Counted from the stretch's first letter, positions 1-11,160 are shown. The stretch: 64,000 nt of DNA from Symbiodinium microadriaticum (GCA_001939145.1 LSRX01000672.1:318174-382173), one strand, 5' to 3'. Notes: generated from the sequence alone by a model not told the origin. Numbers and translations are program-made.

Positions 1-120
1 GGGGGGTTTTGGCGTTTTGGGTGGGGCTTTTGGGGGCCTTTGGGATGTTGGTGGGTTTTTACAGGATTTTCAGTGTTTTGTTGGTGTGTGTTTGGGGTTT
101 ATAGGGCTTCAGTGAAAAGG

Positions 121-235
121 GTTTAGGTTTTTGGGGAGCGTAAGGGGTGTAGGGTGGTGTGGGTTAGGGTTGTAGAGTTTGGGGGTTTAGGGTATAGGGG
201 TTTAGGGTTTAGGGTAGTGTAGTTTAGGGTTTGTT
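121..235 (+). repeat. Degenerate telomere-like TTTAGGG tract
   Basis: Repeated GGGTTTAGGG and GGGTATAGGG units, heavily diverged. It is the first of dozens of such tracts in the window. Orientation switches repeatedly along the window, so this is interstitial sequence and not a chromosome end. Confidence 0.75.
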
Positions 236-599
236 CTGGCGGGTTAGAGTTTTACCAGCTGCAAAAAGGTTTACGGTGCAGGTTTTTTTTGGGTTGCGGT
301 TCTGAGGTTGTGGGGTCTTTTAGGGTTAAAGGGGCTCCGAACAACGGTTGCAATTCTCACCACGTTCGCCAATCGAAGCCAAAACTGTTCCGTGTTTATG
401 CGTAGCCCAGCTGAAGAAGCGTTTTAAAGGTTCATGGAAGCCTCGGCAGTTGGAATTTGTTGCTTTACAGCCACTCACTTAGTCAGTCCCGATAAACTGT
501 GTTGCACTGTGCCCCAAAACCCTATTCACCCTATTCTAATTCGTAAGGCCGCGACATGACTTGTCTAAACCTAAAATCTAGGACATTTTCAGGTGGGTA

Positions 600-695
600 G
601 TTACCGTTGTAGGAGCCTTGTAGAAGGTCTTTTTTTCCGTATAGGAGCCTTATAGAAGGTCTATATACCTTATAGGAGCCTTATAGAAGCACTAT
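600..695. repeat. Tandem repeat of about 30 bp, three copies
   Basis: Three imperfect copies of a unit built on TATAGGAGCCTTATAGAAGG, beginning near 611, 640 and 670. The middle and third copies are the most alike. No coding role is visible. Confidence 0.7.
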
Positions 696-1002
696 ATAAT
701 ACCCTAAACTCCCCACCTGTAGTAAAGGTCAGGCTCAGCATCCAACGCAGCATCGGCAAGGCGCCCATAGGCCTTTACCCGGTCCCTTGGCTTTTGCTGC
801 GTGACGGGCTCGTGGTTTTTAGGCAGTGGTCCCCCAAAAACGCATCGGTCAAGGTGCCTTCTTTGAGGGATGCTTTAGAACTACGTCATTGTGGTTGTGC
901 TGAACGGGACAACCCTGTCGGGTGACGTTTGGCTTTGCATACTGTCGTACATCTGGACTTAGGGTCGTCACAATCGGAATCCTGTAAATATCTTGGTATA
1001 CA

Positions 1003-1036
1003 CATACATACATACATACATACATACATACATACA

Positions 1037-1072
<36 letters not shown>

Positions 1073-1080
1073 TATATATA
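1003..1080. repeat. (CATA)n followed by (TA)n microsatellite
   Basis: About fifteen CATA units run directly into a pure TA run. The apparent open frames across it are tetranucleotide artefacts. Confidence 0.95.
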
Positions 1081-2645
1081 TTTAGTTTTTGTTTTTATTT
1101 TTATATATATCTATATGTTGTATATCTTTTGGGTGTGCCTGATGATGTCAAGAAGGCAGTAGGGTTAGGGCTTGACGATGGCTCCTCTCTGGAGGGTGTT
1201 TGACGATGTCCAGAGTATGCGTAGGACGTTGGGCCGCTAGGCTGAGCGCATGTGTGTCTCAGCATGTAGGAAAACTTGGTGTAGTGTCGACTGTGCCGCC
1301 GGGTTTTTTCATCGTTTCTAGAAACATGGAAGGGGCTTACTAGATTTTTGTTTGAGGCTGTCTGTCTGAGAGGTGAAGGGGGCCTGTGGGGTGTAATGCG
1401 ACGGATCAAATGAGGGCCTGCTGCATCTATTTTCGGAGCTCTTGCCGTAGACTGTTGAACAAGGGATTTTACGGGGTTTGGTACTGTTTGGGGTGCGGTG
1501 ACCCTGCCCTGAGGCGACACTCCCACCATCTCACCCCCCGCGGCAGAGATATCACCACGGGTTACAGGTCTTTGGTTTCGGCGTGGTAGGCTTCCGGAAA
1601 CTCTGGGGGCCCACGGTTTAGGGTTGAGGGAGCCGTAACACATGTAGTGGAGATGAGAATAAGCATGCATGCTGCACCAGGAAGAAGCGCTGACACGAAG
1701 AGGGAGAGCATGGAGGAAAGGAGCGATGGTACTAGGCAGGCCTCGTCAAACGCTCACTCCGCACCCGATCAGCCAAGCCATCGCCACTGTTTAGTTTTTT
1801 TTTCAACGTGTCATTTTCAGGAGTCTTGACGGAATTTCCGAGCTTGCGCTGGCTTGGGGATGGAGCCAAGGTCTACGACATCCCGCGGCAAGTCGCCACA
1901 GAGTTCACAGGTACCAAGGCGCCAGAAGAATCCTTGAAGCTCCTTCGTCCGGTAATCCCAAGCCCAAGCAAAGGAACAGAACCAGGTCATAAACCCTACC
2001 TGGGGATTCAAAAACTTATCGTTTTGAGGGTTCTACCTTCTAACGAAGGGGTCATAACCTTCTATTTTGCAGGGTTTGGGGTCACAGGTAAACACCAGAC
2101 AAAAACACTTGAACCCTCAACCCCGGCAGTGAGAGGCAACCAAAACATAGCCGGAGGATTCAAGTACCTAACGGTCTCTTACTCCATGCTGCTCCCCAAC
2201 CTACATGTCTACTATCCTGAACCCAAGTACCTAATAATTCCCGACACCCCAAACCCTAAACTTCACTAAAGCCTGTAATCAGTAGGTCTAAGCCCTAAAC
2301 TTTAATACGGCTTCAAGGTTTACAGTCCGTCAGCCCCCTCAGTTCCCAAAGCCTGGAGACATTTTTTCAAGGCTTCATTAAAGAGTTTCTCTTTAAGGAT
2401 GCTTGTTCTTGTGTGTGTATGAGAGTCCTGTTAACCTGTTCTCTGTCTTTGATGTGTATAGGACTTTCAAGGTCGTGGTCTGGGTGTTGATAGTTATGGG
2501 ATTGGGTTTAGGTTTGGGGTTTAGGTGTTCAAAGGCTGACACTGAAGGCCCAGCTGCAACAAACCTGGGAGTTTTCGAGTTTCGCCTTTCACGACTGGGT
2601 CCAGCAGCCACACAAAGGCATTTGAATCCTGTGTCGAATGACGCA

Positions 2646-2702
2646 GTAGTAGAACTACTAGTAGTAGTAGTCGTCGTCGTCGTCGTGGTGGTAGTAGTAG
2701 TA

Positions 2703-2734
<32 letters not shown>

Positions 2735-2738
2735 AGTC

Positions 2739-2778
<40 letters not shown>
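2646..2778. repeat. (GTA/GTC)n trinucleotide microsatellite
   Basis: Mixed GTA, GTC and GTG triplets with internal blocks of each, flanked by unique sequence. The 126-residue frame through it is a polyvaline artefact. Confidence 0.95.
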
Positions 2779-3097
2779 AGTAGGTAACCTTGGAACTTTT
2801 CGGGGTACCTTAACCCATGTATCTTCCCAAAGATTAGCCTTTAGTTTCGTTTTCCGAAGATTTTGGGCCCCTAAACCCCTAAACCCTTATCCCTCAACCC
2901 TTCATAAGAGAAGTAGGAGGGAAAAGACGCTTCATAAGGATGAGAAACTCGCAGCTAAAATCACGGGTGGTTGAAAGATGCCTTCACTTTCGAACTACAG
3001 AGCTAATTAGTTTAGGGTCTAGCGGTCCTGCAGGGGTTCCCCGAAGAGTTCCCGCAAGGGTCCTGTAAGGGATCTACGCCTGTTTGTTAACTATGGT

Positions 3098-3230
3098 TCA
3101 GGGTCTAGGATGTAATTATGTTTTAGGATGTAGAGGTGGTTTAGGAAATTTGGGATGTAATTCTGGCTTAGGATGAAATTATGATTTAGGATGTAATTTT
3201 GATTCAGGATGTAATTATGGTTTAGGGTAA
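3098..3230. repeat. Tandem repeat of about 21 bp (TTAGGATGTAATTATG)
   Basis: Five to six diverged copies of a unit around TTTAGGATGTAATTATG. The unit contains a telomere-like TTTAGG core, so the array may have grown from an interstitial telomeric fragment that gained a spacer. Confidence 0.75.
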
Positions 3231-3353
3231 AAGCGCTTATCTCGTAGCAGGTCTTGCAGCCTGCGTCTCTGCAGCACAGCTTGGCTGAAGCAGCCCGAAA
3301 TGCAGCCCGGATCGCATTTGCGGCACGGTCTACTATTCAAGCCTTATACTATA

Positions 3354-3468
3354 TGGGCAGTTCTCTAAATCAGGGTCCCATTTACGGTCCTTTTCGAAAG
3401 GGTGCCACACCCTTTTGGAGACCTAGAGCTGGACCCTAATTTAGAGAACACCCGACCCGTGTCCCATA
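3354..3468. mobile_element. TIR element family E, copy 1
   Basis: Inverted-repeat element with ends resembling TGGGCAGTTCTCTAAAT and its complement ATTTAGAGAACACCC. The interior has the family's paired CCTTTT...AAAAGG stem. The inverted symmetry extends outward on both sides (TTATACTATATGGG against CCCATATATTATAA), so the exact right end is uncertain. There is no coding capacity, consistent with a MITE-like non-autonomous element. Confidence 0.75.
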
Positions 3469-3660
3469 TATTATAAGATTAAATGGGCCAGGGGCTGAGA
3501 TAGGGGTTAGGGCTTCTGGTTCAGCCTTTGGAAGACGTTTTAAGTGTTTAGAGCAATTATTTCAATTATCAGGCTTAGATCGGAAAAAACGATTTTTGCT
3601 ATTGTGATTATGATTCGCAGTGCTGGCATTGCTACTAGATGCTAGTGGTATTCCTATCAA

Positions 3661-3710
3661 CAACAAGAAGAAGAAGAGCAATAACAAGAACAAGAACAAG
3701 AACAAGAACA

Positions 3711-3759
<49 letters not shown>

Positions 3760-3779
3760 CTACTACTCCTACTACTCTT
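3661..3779. repeat. AAC/AAG then (CTA)n microsatellite
   Basis: A compound tract of AAG, AAC, AACAAG and then CTA/CTC triplets. Open frames here are homopolymer artefacts (poly-Y and poly-T). Confidence 0.95.
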
Positions 3780-4112
3780 TCTACAACTTCTGCCATTGTT
3801 GTTATCCACTGTCAGGGTGACGGTTTCAGGATTTCTGTTCGGGATGAGCTCGGAAGTACGTTTCTCGCAATAACACCCTACCGTAGACCTTAAGCCATCT
3901 TCCAGAAGTTCTAACTGTGGATTCTAGATGGACGTAGACGTTCAGAAGCTCGCTCGGGGTTCTTTCCCCTATCCATGAAGACGACATGGGGATCCTCCAT
4001 CACCCTGCCCCAAACCCCTACATGTAACCTGCAGAATGAATGTGCGAATTCTTCACCGCTGAGGGTCTCGTGTCGGAGGACGGGGACCGCTTTGGGGCTG
4101 CAAGTTCGCGAA

Positions 4113-4221
4113 CCCAGAGAACCCAATATCCCTCAATTAAGGAATATAGCTTAAATTATAGGGGCCTTAATATTATGATTTGAGGTATATTCCTGAACTA
4201 AGGGGTATTGGGTTCTCTGGG
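4113..4221. mobile_element. TIR element family A, copy 1
   Basis: About 109 bp with TIRs starting CCCAGAGAACCCAATA and ending TATTGGGTTCTCTGGG. The interior is the AT-rich core shared by the family (AATTATAGGGGCCTTAATATTATGA). No ORF. Flanks are AA rather than the TA seen at other copies, so either the insertion site has mutated or the end is off by a base. Confidence 0.85.
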
Positions 4222-4338
4222 AAGTTCTGAGGTGAAATGGTCGGCCTCGGATGGCGCTGCCCTCGTTCGTGGCGACATGGCAGAGCAGATTGAGGGTCAG
4301 GACGAGGAGGATCCTTGGCTGCCCTCAACTCCCTGAAG

Positions 4339-4476
4339 GTTTAGGGTTTAGGGTTTAGGGTTCAGGGTTCAGGGTTCAGGGTTTAGGGTTTAGGGTTCAG
4401 GGTTCAGGGCTTAGGGTTTAGGGTTCAGGTTTAGGGTTCAGGGTTTAGGGTTCAGGCTTTAGGTTTTAGGGTTTAG
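4339..4476 (+). repeat. Interstitial TTTAGGG/TTCAGGG array
   Basis: About twenty near-contiguous heptamers alternating TTTAGGG and TTCAGGG, with a few one-base slips. It is one of the cleanest telomere-type arrays in the window, and it is flanked by unrelated unique sequence on both sides. Confidence 0.9.
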
Positions 4477-4605
4477 GTACCGGTATGCACAAGTCAAGAA
4501 GCGTCATCGCCCTATTTGGTGAGGCGCTTGAAATGGCGAGGATTACCAAGCTATCCGCATCTTCATGCATGTCTGAGTCGAGCACGGCAACAACATCTCA
4601 TGTGC

Positions 4606-4752
4606 GATTATACTATACTCTACTATACTCTACTATACTCTACTATACCATACTATACCGTACTATACTATACGGTACTATGCTATACTACACTATACTT
4701 TGCTATACTTTAGTTCCTGTACTATACTATTGTTCCATACTATACCTTACTA
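4606..4752. repeat. TACTATACTC-type satellite
   Basis: Ten-base units (TACTATACTC) degenerating rightward into TACTATACCG, TACTATACTA and related variants. A TACTATAC relic also occurs near 4805-4820, beyond a short CCCTAAA tract. Confidence 0.85.
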
Positions 4753-4939
4753 TAACCCTAGACCCCGAAGCCCCTAAACCCCTAAACTCTAAACCCTAAA
4801 CCGCTTACTATACTATACCATCTTAGCTCATGAGCCAAAAGTCGAGGAGTGGGAGGAGGACGACGAAGAAGAAGCAGATCGGCCAGTGGAGTGAGACAAG
4901 TGGAAGGCTGAGCTTTGCGCCTCCCCTACTTTTCATTAG

Positions 4940-5070
4940 GTTTTCAGGGTTTAGGGTTCAGGGTTTAGGGTTTAGGGGCTTGGGGATGTTTGGGTTTTGG
5001 GGTTCAGGGTTTAGGGTTTAGGGTTTGGGGTTTAGGGTTTAGGGTTCAGGGTTTAGGGTTTAGGGTTTAG
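4940..5070 (+). repeat. Interstitial TTTAGGG array
   Basis: Mixed TTTAGGG, TTCAGGG and TTTGGGG units. The array ends about 25 bp before the left TIR of the family C element at 5096. Confidence 0.85.
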
Positions 5071-5095
5071 TAGAATAGCCTTTTTTGAGGTACTA

Positions 5096-5213
5096 CTTGG
5101 AGGCCCATGGGTAGTTATAAATTATAAGTAGGGTTATAAGTCCCCTAGTATGGGTTATGAGTATAGTTATCGTACTTATATAACCTTCTTATACCTACCC
5201 ATGGACCTCCAAG
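5096..5213. mobile_element. TIR element family C, copy 1, TA-flanked
   Basis: 118 bp with ends CTTGGAGGCCCATGGGTA and its complement TACCCATGGACCTCCAAG. TA dinucleotides at 5094-5095 and 5214-5215 fit a target-site duplication. The interior has nested inverted GGGTTATAAGTCCCC-like segments. No ORF. Confidence 0.9.
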
Positions 5214-5355
5214 TATAGCATTTATACAATCCCAAAGGTTCACCTGTAGATCCCCGTGATACTGGACAAGTAGGTTTTCTACTTGACGGAGTTGGGCTTT
5301 TGCTGGGGTCGGAGGTTCGGTTTCGGGTCAGTTGGTATACAGTCTAAACCTTAAA

Positions 5356-5468
5356 CTTGGAGGTTCATGGGTAGTTAGAAGTATAGGGTTCTAAGTAGGC
5401 TAGTTATACTTAGAACCCATGTTAGCGGACTTAAAAACCCCACGTATAGCTACCCATAAACCTCCAAG
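5356..5468. mobile_element. TIR element family C, copy 2
   Basis: Ends CTTGGAGGTTCATGGGTAG and CTACCCATAAACCTCCAAG. It lies only about 140 bp from copy 1. The flanking TA is not preserved, suggesting an older insertion. Confidence 0.85.
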
Positions 5469-5841
5469 AACTCCCTAAGGCCGTGACCCTACGCCGAAAA
5501 TCCGAAGGCCGCCCTTGCCACCGACAGCGGCAGATGTCTCACCCGGACGACAGCCGCCCGTTTTGTGACTGGCAAAAGAGGCGGATGCTGACTCAAGCCC
5601 TGAAGCTTTGAAGCTATCTGCTCCGAGCCTTATTGGGGTTTGGGGTTTATTGTTCAGGATTTTGGGTTTACGGCTTAGGGTTTGGGGTTAGGTTCTTGGT
5701 TAAGTTAATTGCAACTCGCGTTGAGCAAGGCAAGCGTAAGATTTACTCTATGCCCTTTTCTGTACTGGTAACTTAAGTTAACCTCGCTGAACCCGTTAGC
5801 CCCAAACCGCTTTAGCTAAGTTCCCTAACAAAGAAGCCATG

Positions 5842-6074
5842 CTTGGAGGGCCGGGGGGCTTTAGTAAGTGGGTATTAAGCAGACTTAGAACTACCCTAAT
5901 CGGGATCCTACTTCGGGGGAATGATACCTGTGATTGTATAAGATAACTACATAGTAAGTCTCCCACCCTATAAAACAACTACATAGTAAGTCCCCCCACC
6001 CTTTACAACTTAAATTGCTACCTAGTCCCCCACCCTATAAGCTAACTACATAGTAAGTCCCCCGAGCCTCCAAG
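5842..6074. mobile_element. TIR element family F, copy 1, internally expanded
   Basis: Ends CTTGGAGGGCCGGGGGGC and GGGGGACTTACT-type complement, closing with GAGCCTCCAAG. It is longer than other family F copies (about 233 bp against about 135) because a 32-bp right-hand segment around AACTACATAGTAAGTCCCCC is repeated four times (near 5937, 5969, 6002 and 6036). Confidence 0.85.
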
Positions 6075-8339
6075 TGGGTTCTTAAACTGCCGGCCCCAAC
6101 CTCGAGGAGCAGGCATACTCGAAGCCGACGAAGCTGCTGTAATATGCGGGAACTTAGTCCCTACCTTGCGCTGCCAAAGCCTAGTTCTTTGTAGGGTCCC
6201 TGTGTTCAGAACCTACAAGAAAGTAGGTCATGGTAGTTAAAGATTGAAGATATAAACTTACGGCACAATCTTCCCCAACACTAACTATCAACGCACCTTT
6301 GTTGGGGCTCGATCTTTAAGATTGACGCGCTGCAGGGGTTTGGGGTTCAGAGCAAGCGGAGCTTCCGGGTCTTGCGCCTCTCTGCCTAGGATGCATTTTT
6401 TGTTTGAGGGGGGATTTCGGACGCCAAGACCCTCAACTTTAAACCCTGAACCATACACATGGCTGAGGGGTTTAGGGTTTAGGGTCGGGGGGCTTTTCTG
6501 TAAGGGAGGGAAGCGTGTTTTTGTTGAAGCATGCCCAGAGTGCTCAAGGTGTAGCTTGGCATAAAGCCTGTGGCTCCGTAGGAAACTTAGCATGTAGAAC
6601 AGTGTCTTGTGGGCATCTTATACGACAAGTACCGTCGGGACCCGAAGGATCAGCATTGGTAATTATGAAGGCTACCATGGTAGAAGTCGAAGTTCGTAAG
6701 TTGATTTTGCAGGGTTTTACGAGGGTTTTATCGTAGAGCAAGCGATCGGTTACAGCTAGCAGACGGAGGGACGGCAGCGAATCTAGTGTAGAAGCCGGAA
6801 TCATTAGCAACATTACTCTTGAGGGTTCCTGAGACAAGTCTATTTATTTAGGCCCCCATTTCTGTATATTAAACTGCCATACTACCCTTACAGCAACTCT
6901 TAGAGATCCCTTTTAAAAGGGAGCCCTGCGCGAATTATTCAAGCCACTGTCTACCCTTCGATATGGCAGCTCCGGACCTCAAGGTTCCTCAAAAACACAA
7001 GACCTGGGTCCCTGTTGGATACAAGTTTACATTTTTGTTATAATAAAAACCCAATAAGGAATAGAAATGATCATTTTTAATAAAGCCCCAACAAGGAACC
7101 AGAGACGTGAGAAGAGCCATGTTTGCCAGCTTGACACAGGGCTCAGGGCTTAGGTTAGCCTCAAGAAAAATCAGCGTTTTCAGCTTCACCTGTGAGGCCT
7201 GTCTTCAAAGCAAGATGAGCCAATTAAACAACCCCAACAGCGTAGCAACAGCAGCCCCTAAACTTCCTAAGCCCTAAAGTTTACAGCCGCCACGTCTCAG
7301 GCCTGAGAACTTAAAGCAGTAATGTCGACGGCTGATAAGTCAAGCTCCTCTCCTAAGAAGTGAGTTTGTTCGGGCCCTTTAACGAAAGGGGTCTTCATCA
7401 ATTTTCACTCAATGGAAGACGGCTGGCCAGCATGGAGGCGAGGCGGAGACTGCCCGCTGCAAGTTTGATGCATCTCAGCTTCGTGTGGTCTCTTACCGAG
7501 CGTGCTGACAGACTTTCCCACGTCGGGGTCGGTGTCTGGGGATTTAGGACGACGCACGCTGATTAATGACGGAAGCAGAAGCCGCCGTGGCTTCAGGCTT
7601 TGCTTCAAGGGTTGAACTCTGTTGAGCTCTGCGTGCATACGGGTCGCCTTCGAAGATGTTTGCAGCACGCTCTCAGAAGCTAGTCTCAGGCCTCTAGGTG
7701 CCGAAATCACACCGGCAGTCTGCCACTCTGGACAAGTGGGTTTAGGGTTTGTTTGCCCCCCTCCTCCCGCCCCACACTTCGTGCCAGGCCTATGCAGGGA
7801 AACTGGGCGTCCCAGGCACGATGCACCGGATATGCTTGTCTCCAATTGATGGCAAAGTGCGAGGTGCTGTGTTGCGGTGATGCGCACCGGTTTCGAGCAG
7901 GAGTTTAGTTTTCAGCAAATCGCTCCATGAGGCACATGGGAGTTTCCGAAAGCAGGCTATCTGGTTCGAGGGTCTTTGTGAGAATGGTTGGGAGGAGGGT
8001 CCCCTATTCTCTTAAATTTTCCACCTGTTTCTGGCGGAATGCCTTGACAGGGCCGGATGATCTGGATTCCTAGGCCCTGAACTCTACCCTAGGCCCTAAG
8101 TCGTTGAGAACCGCAGCTGCAAAACTTTACAACCTCAACAAGCCACCTAATTGAAGCTCAAAGTCCAAATCCCTAAACCCAAAACCAGAAACACACAAAG
8201 AGCTAAACCGTAAACCCTAAACCCCCGACAACCTCTAACCTGCAATGCGGGCTCGTCCTTGCTAGGTAGGACGGAAAAGGGCCCTTGCCTTGAACAAGCA
8301 GAACCTATGTATTTGGGTGGGGTCCCTATAACTTCTATA
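6075..8339. other. No gene seen; scattered telomere-like fragments
   Basis: Short CCCTAAA and TTTAGGG fragments occur near 6430-6485, 7260-7280 and 8200-8225. Open frames between 6.5 and 7.9 kb overlap each other on both strands, and none has a recognisable motif, clean start or consistent codon texture. I cannot support a gene. Confidence 0.5.
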
Positions 8340-8554
8340 TGGGCAGTTCTCTCAATTGGGGTTCCTGTTTAAAAAGGTCCCCAAGATAGTACGGCACCCT
8401 TGTAAAACGGACCCCAAAGGGACCCTAATTCAGAGAACTACCCAGAGAACCCAATACCCCTTAATTAAGGAATATGGCTTAAATTATGGGGCCTTAATAT
8501 TATGATCAAAGGTCTATTCCTTAATTAAGGGGTATTTGGCTCTCTGGGTACCCA
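8340..8554. mobile_element. TIR element family E, copy 2, split by a family A element
   Basis: The left end TGGGCAGTTCTCTCAATT begins after TA. The right end GAGAACTACCCA is cut in two by the A element at 8441-8548. Removing the insertion and one TA restores the family E consensus GAACTACCCATATG, so the A element is the younger one. Confidence 0.9.
8441..8548. mobile_element. TIR element family A, copy 2, nested, TA duplicated
   Basis: 108 bp, ends CCCAGAGAACCCAATACCCC and GGCTCTCTGGG. TA at 8439-8440 and 8549-8550 are the two copies of one TA in the host E element. This is direct evidence of a TA target-site duplication, as made by Tc1/mariner-type transposases. Confidence 0.92.
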
Positions 8555-8617
8555 TATGAGCGTTGGTAAAAGAAGTCCTTCAGCAAACCCTAAAGCCTAA
8601 ACCCTAATTTAGAGAAC

Positions 8618-8660
8618 TACCCATATGATATGAGCCTTGGTAACAAAAAGTCCTTCAGCA
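8618..8660. repeat. Second copy of the E right end plus flank
   Basis: The segment TACCCATATGAG...GTCCTTCAGCA at 8549-8585 recurs here as a diverged copy, separated by a short AACCCTAAAGCCTAAACCC tract. This is a local duplication with telomere-like DNA between the copies. Confidence 0.75.
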
Positions 8661-9004
8661 GGCCATTGGCTCTGTGAGGAGGATTTCCTCTCCACGGACG
8701 GCTGCCCGGCGTTCTGCTCTCATTTGCTGCGCCGTTTTGCTTCGGGTTTAGTTTGGGAGGTTTGGGGCTTAGGGTGTGACTGGGTGGTTTAGGGTTTTAA
8801 AGGGCCTTGAGGATTTAGGGTGTAGGGTTTAAGGGGGTTTAGGGTTCTGACTTACGTGGAGTCTGGCCATTTCTGGGGTTCTGCAATCGGGGCTGTCATC
8901 CGCGGGGGGGCAGATACAAAAAGGCTTATGGTTCAGCCCTGGCCCGAAGCTCCGCAGCTAGAGCTGGTAGATGGAGAAAAATGGTCAACGTAATGGCAAT
9001 AGTA

Positions 9005-9105
9005 CGGTTGATGATATGAGTCCTGCATTACCTTAAGGACCCTAAGCTATGGGAATTATGGTATATTCCTTATTGTGGGTGATGCAGGATTTATATCATC
9101 AACCG
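9005..9105. mobile_element. TIR element family B, copy 1, TA-flanked, 101 bp
   Basis: Ends CGGTTGATGATATGAGTCC and GGATTTATATCATCAACCG, with TA at 9003-9004 and 9106-9107. The core ACCCTAAGCTATGGGAATTATGG is shared with the copies at 37684, 39173 and 41724, which have almost the same length. No ORF. Confidence 0.92.
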
Positions 9106-9427
9106 TAGTTCGTCGTGGTTGTCGACCACCGATGTTCCATCAAATGTACTTCTGCATGGAGTTCGAGCTCCCGCCCCCTAAACACAACCATAAGGACCGT
9201 GACCTGGTATGTTGTAGGGTCTTATGATTGTAAACCCTAGGTTCAAGTTATAGGGACCCTCCACAATACTAAGTTTGGGTTGTTCAAGGTAAACCAGACT
9301 GAACATCCCACAAGGCAAAGTCTTGTTTTGCGCGATGTTTTTTGTTCACCAGTTTCTGTGACGCATCTTCTCTTTTGCTCCCAGACCATATGTCTTCATG
9401 CGCACCTCATCAGAAGCTCGCATTTTC

Positions 9428-9535
9428 TGGGTTGCTGTTAAGGAACTTAGTTTAAGTTGCCCTATATGGATATGTAGTAAATAATAGGGTTTCCTTACTA
9501 TAGTAACTTAGTTTAAGTTCCTTAACAGCAACCCA
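9428..9535. mobile_element. TIR element family G, single copy
   Basis: About 108 bp hairpin with long arms TGGGTTGCTGTTAAGGAAC and the complement GTTCCTTAACAGCAACCCA; the next bases (TTAGTTTAAGT and ACTTAGTTTAAG) also pair imperfectly. Only one copy is in the window, so calling it a transposon rather than a lone palindrome rests on its resemblance to the other families. Confidence 0.7.
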
Positions 9536-9910
9536 GTGTAAAGCCTGCAAATGCAAAGCATGGACATCTTAAACGCTGAGTAGGTAGACTTCATACGTCA
9601 TTGGCGCATACAATCCTGCCACAATACGAATCCCTGCCACCAGCCGCACACTCCGTAAGCCCTGACCCGCTCAAACTCTCAAGCCTTAAACCCGCAGAGA
9701 CCAGGAAATTGCAAAAAAGGCCCCCTAAACTCTGAACACTGGGAGTAGCGCCCATAACCCCTCAGATCTTTATCTTTGAGCAATTGAAGGCTTTGCATGT
9801 TTTAAAACTCCTGCTGCAAGTACATGCTGACGAAGACGAGGATGACGCGGATGAGGGTGAAGATGAATACTACTAAAATCCATACTACTAACACGAAGAG
9901 AACATGAACG

Positions 9911-9924
9911 TGATGATGAGGATA

Positions 9925-9963
<39 letters not shown>

Positions 9964-10003
9964 CGGAGGACGATGATGATGATGATGATGATGATGACGA
10001 CCT
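9911..10003. repeat. (GAT)n microsatellite
   Basis: Near-pure GAT/ATG triplets interrupted by GCGGAGGAC. It produces a polyhistidine artefact frame on the minus strand. Confidence 0.95.
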
Positions 10004-11039
10004 CTTGCGTGTACTTCACTATCAGCAACACTGCCATGAGCGTTATCGTGGTTGTAAGTTATTCCTATTGTATTATCTGCTGATTGGTTTGCTTGCTTGC
10101 TAGGTTCAACATTGACATGTGTTTTGTTTGTTCGTGTGCTGCATGTGCAGTTGTACTTGCAGTCGCTGTTGTCGGCGGCACAGTGTACTGGGAGTTCAGC
10201 GAGTGGAGTTCCCGGAGCTATTTGGCACCAGGCATGGCTAGACGTGTAGAGTTTCTTAACCACGGCATCCGGCATAAGCCTTCACTACTGGATTGCATCA
10301 TGCGCATCCAGGACTGGTCGCTGTATGTTCGTTTATGTTCGTAGCTTTCCCGTCGCAACGCTTGTCACACATCATGATGTGGCGCATGCTCGTTGTCGCA
10401 GCGCTGGTGGCCGCCTCTGACACTTGGACTTATCATTCCGCCAAGGTGCCAACGTCTAAACCGCAAAACAGGGGCTTCAACTTTTTTTTTTACTGCATTT
10501 GCCAGTATTACCCCCTAGGCCGCATGCTTGCTGTAGGGCGCGCAGGGTGTAGTGTCTAGCGCAAGTCTAGGCTGGACCATCAGTGAGCCCAGATGTAAAA
10601 AAGGTTGACAAATAATGTAGACCCGTGGTAAATAAGCTCTGCTTTCCTTGTTTACAGTCTTGACATTAGAAATCCACATGAAGGAACTCACTTTCCCGCT
10701 CCACATAGCCTACCTTTTTCAGTTCTGTGGCTTGATCATGCCTGATCCCCTAAGCCCGTAAGACCCCAACCCTAAAAGAAAAACGCTAAACCAACGAATC
10801 CTCAACCCTAAACCAACACATTCCCGAGCCTGGCATCCATCGCTTGCAGTAGAAAGCCGTTAGCCTTTTAGAGGAGACACATGTTAAGAGTATTTTTGAT
10901 GACGATCACAGACCCCTCAGCAAAAAAAAGGGTTTAGGGTTGAGGCTTTACGGTGACATCCTAGGCATTTCCGCCCTCGAGCCGGTTGCCAACAGCACAC
11001 CCCGAAGCGCCGCCTTACATCCTAAGCCGTAAACCCCAA

Positions 11040-11160
11040 ACCCTGAACTGAGCCCTGAAGCCCTAAACCTTAAGCCCTAAAACCTTAAACCCTAAGCCCT
11101 AAAACCCTAAGCCCCCAAACCCCTAAACCCTAAACCCTAAAACCCTCGAGCCCTAAGCCG
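11040..11160 (-). repeat. Interstitial CCCTAAA array
   Basis: Mixed CCCTAAA, CCCTAAG and CCCTAAAA units over about 120 bp. The orientation is opposite to the arrays near 4.3-5.0 kb. Confidence 0.85.

Larger units (their letters stand above)
1..3097. other. Gene-free repeat-rich DNA, left edge
   Basis: I see no supportable gene here. The first 260 bases are degenerate GGGTTTAGGG-like sequence with many variants (GTTTTGGG, TTTGGGG). A short 30-bp tandem repeat lies near 600-695, a CATA/TA microsatellite near 1003-1080, and more telomere-like fragments in the opposite orientation near 2240-2300. The open frames in this interval have no coding texture: they are biased by the repeats, lack motifs and often start on non-ATG codons. 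Confidence 0.6.

Noticed and set aside
1-260. The window start as a true chromosome end
   Set aside because: The repeats are degenerate, and tract orientation flips many times further in. Similar tracts occur throughout the window.
1101-1670. A 189-residue minus-strand frame
   Set aside because: Overlaps microsatellite sequence at one end and competing + strand frames. No motif, and composition like random GC-rich sequence.
7405-7887. A 160-residue minus-strand frame with overlapping + strand frames
   Set aside because: Three overlapping frames of similar quality on two strands, and none has a recognisable domain.
9802-10275. A polyhistidine-containing minus-strand frame as a metal-binding protein
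   Set aside because: The histidines come entirely from the GAT microsatellite. The rest has no motif.
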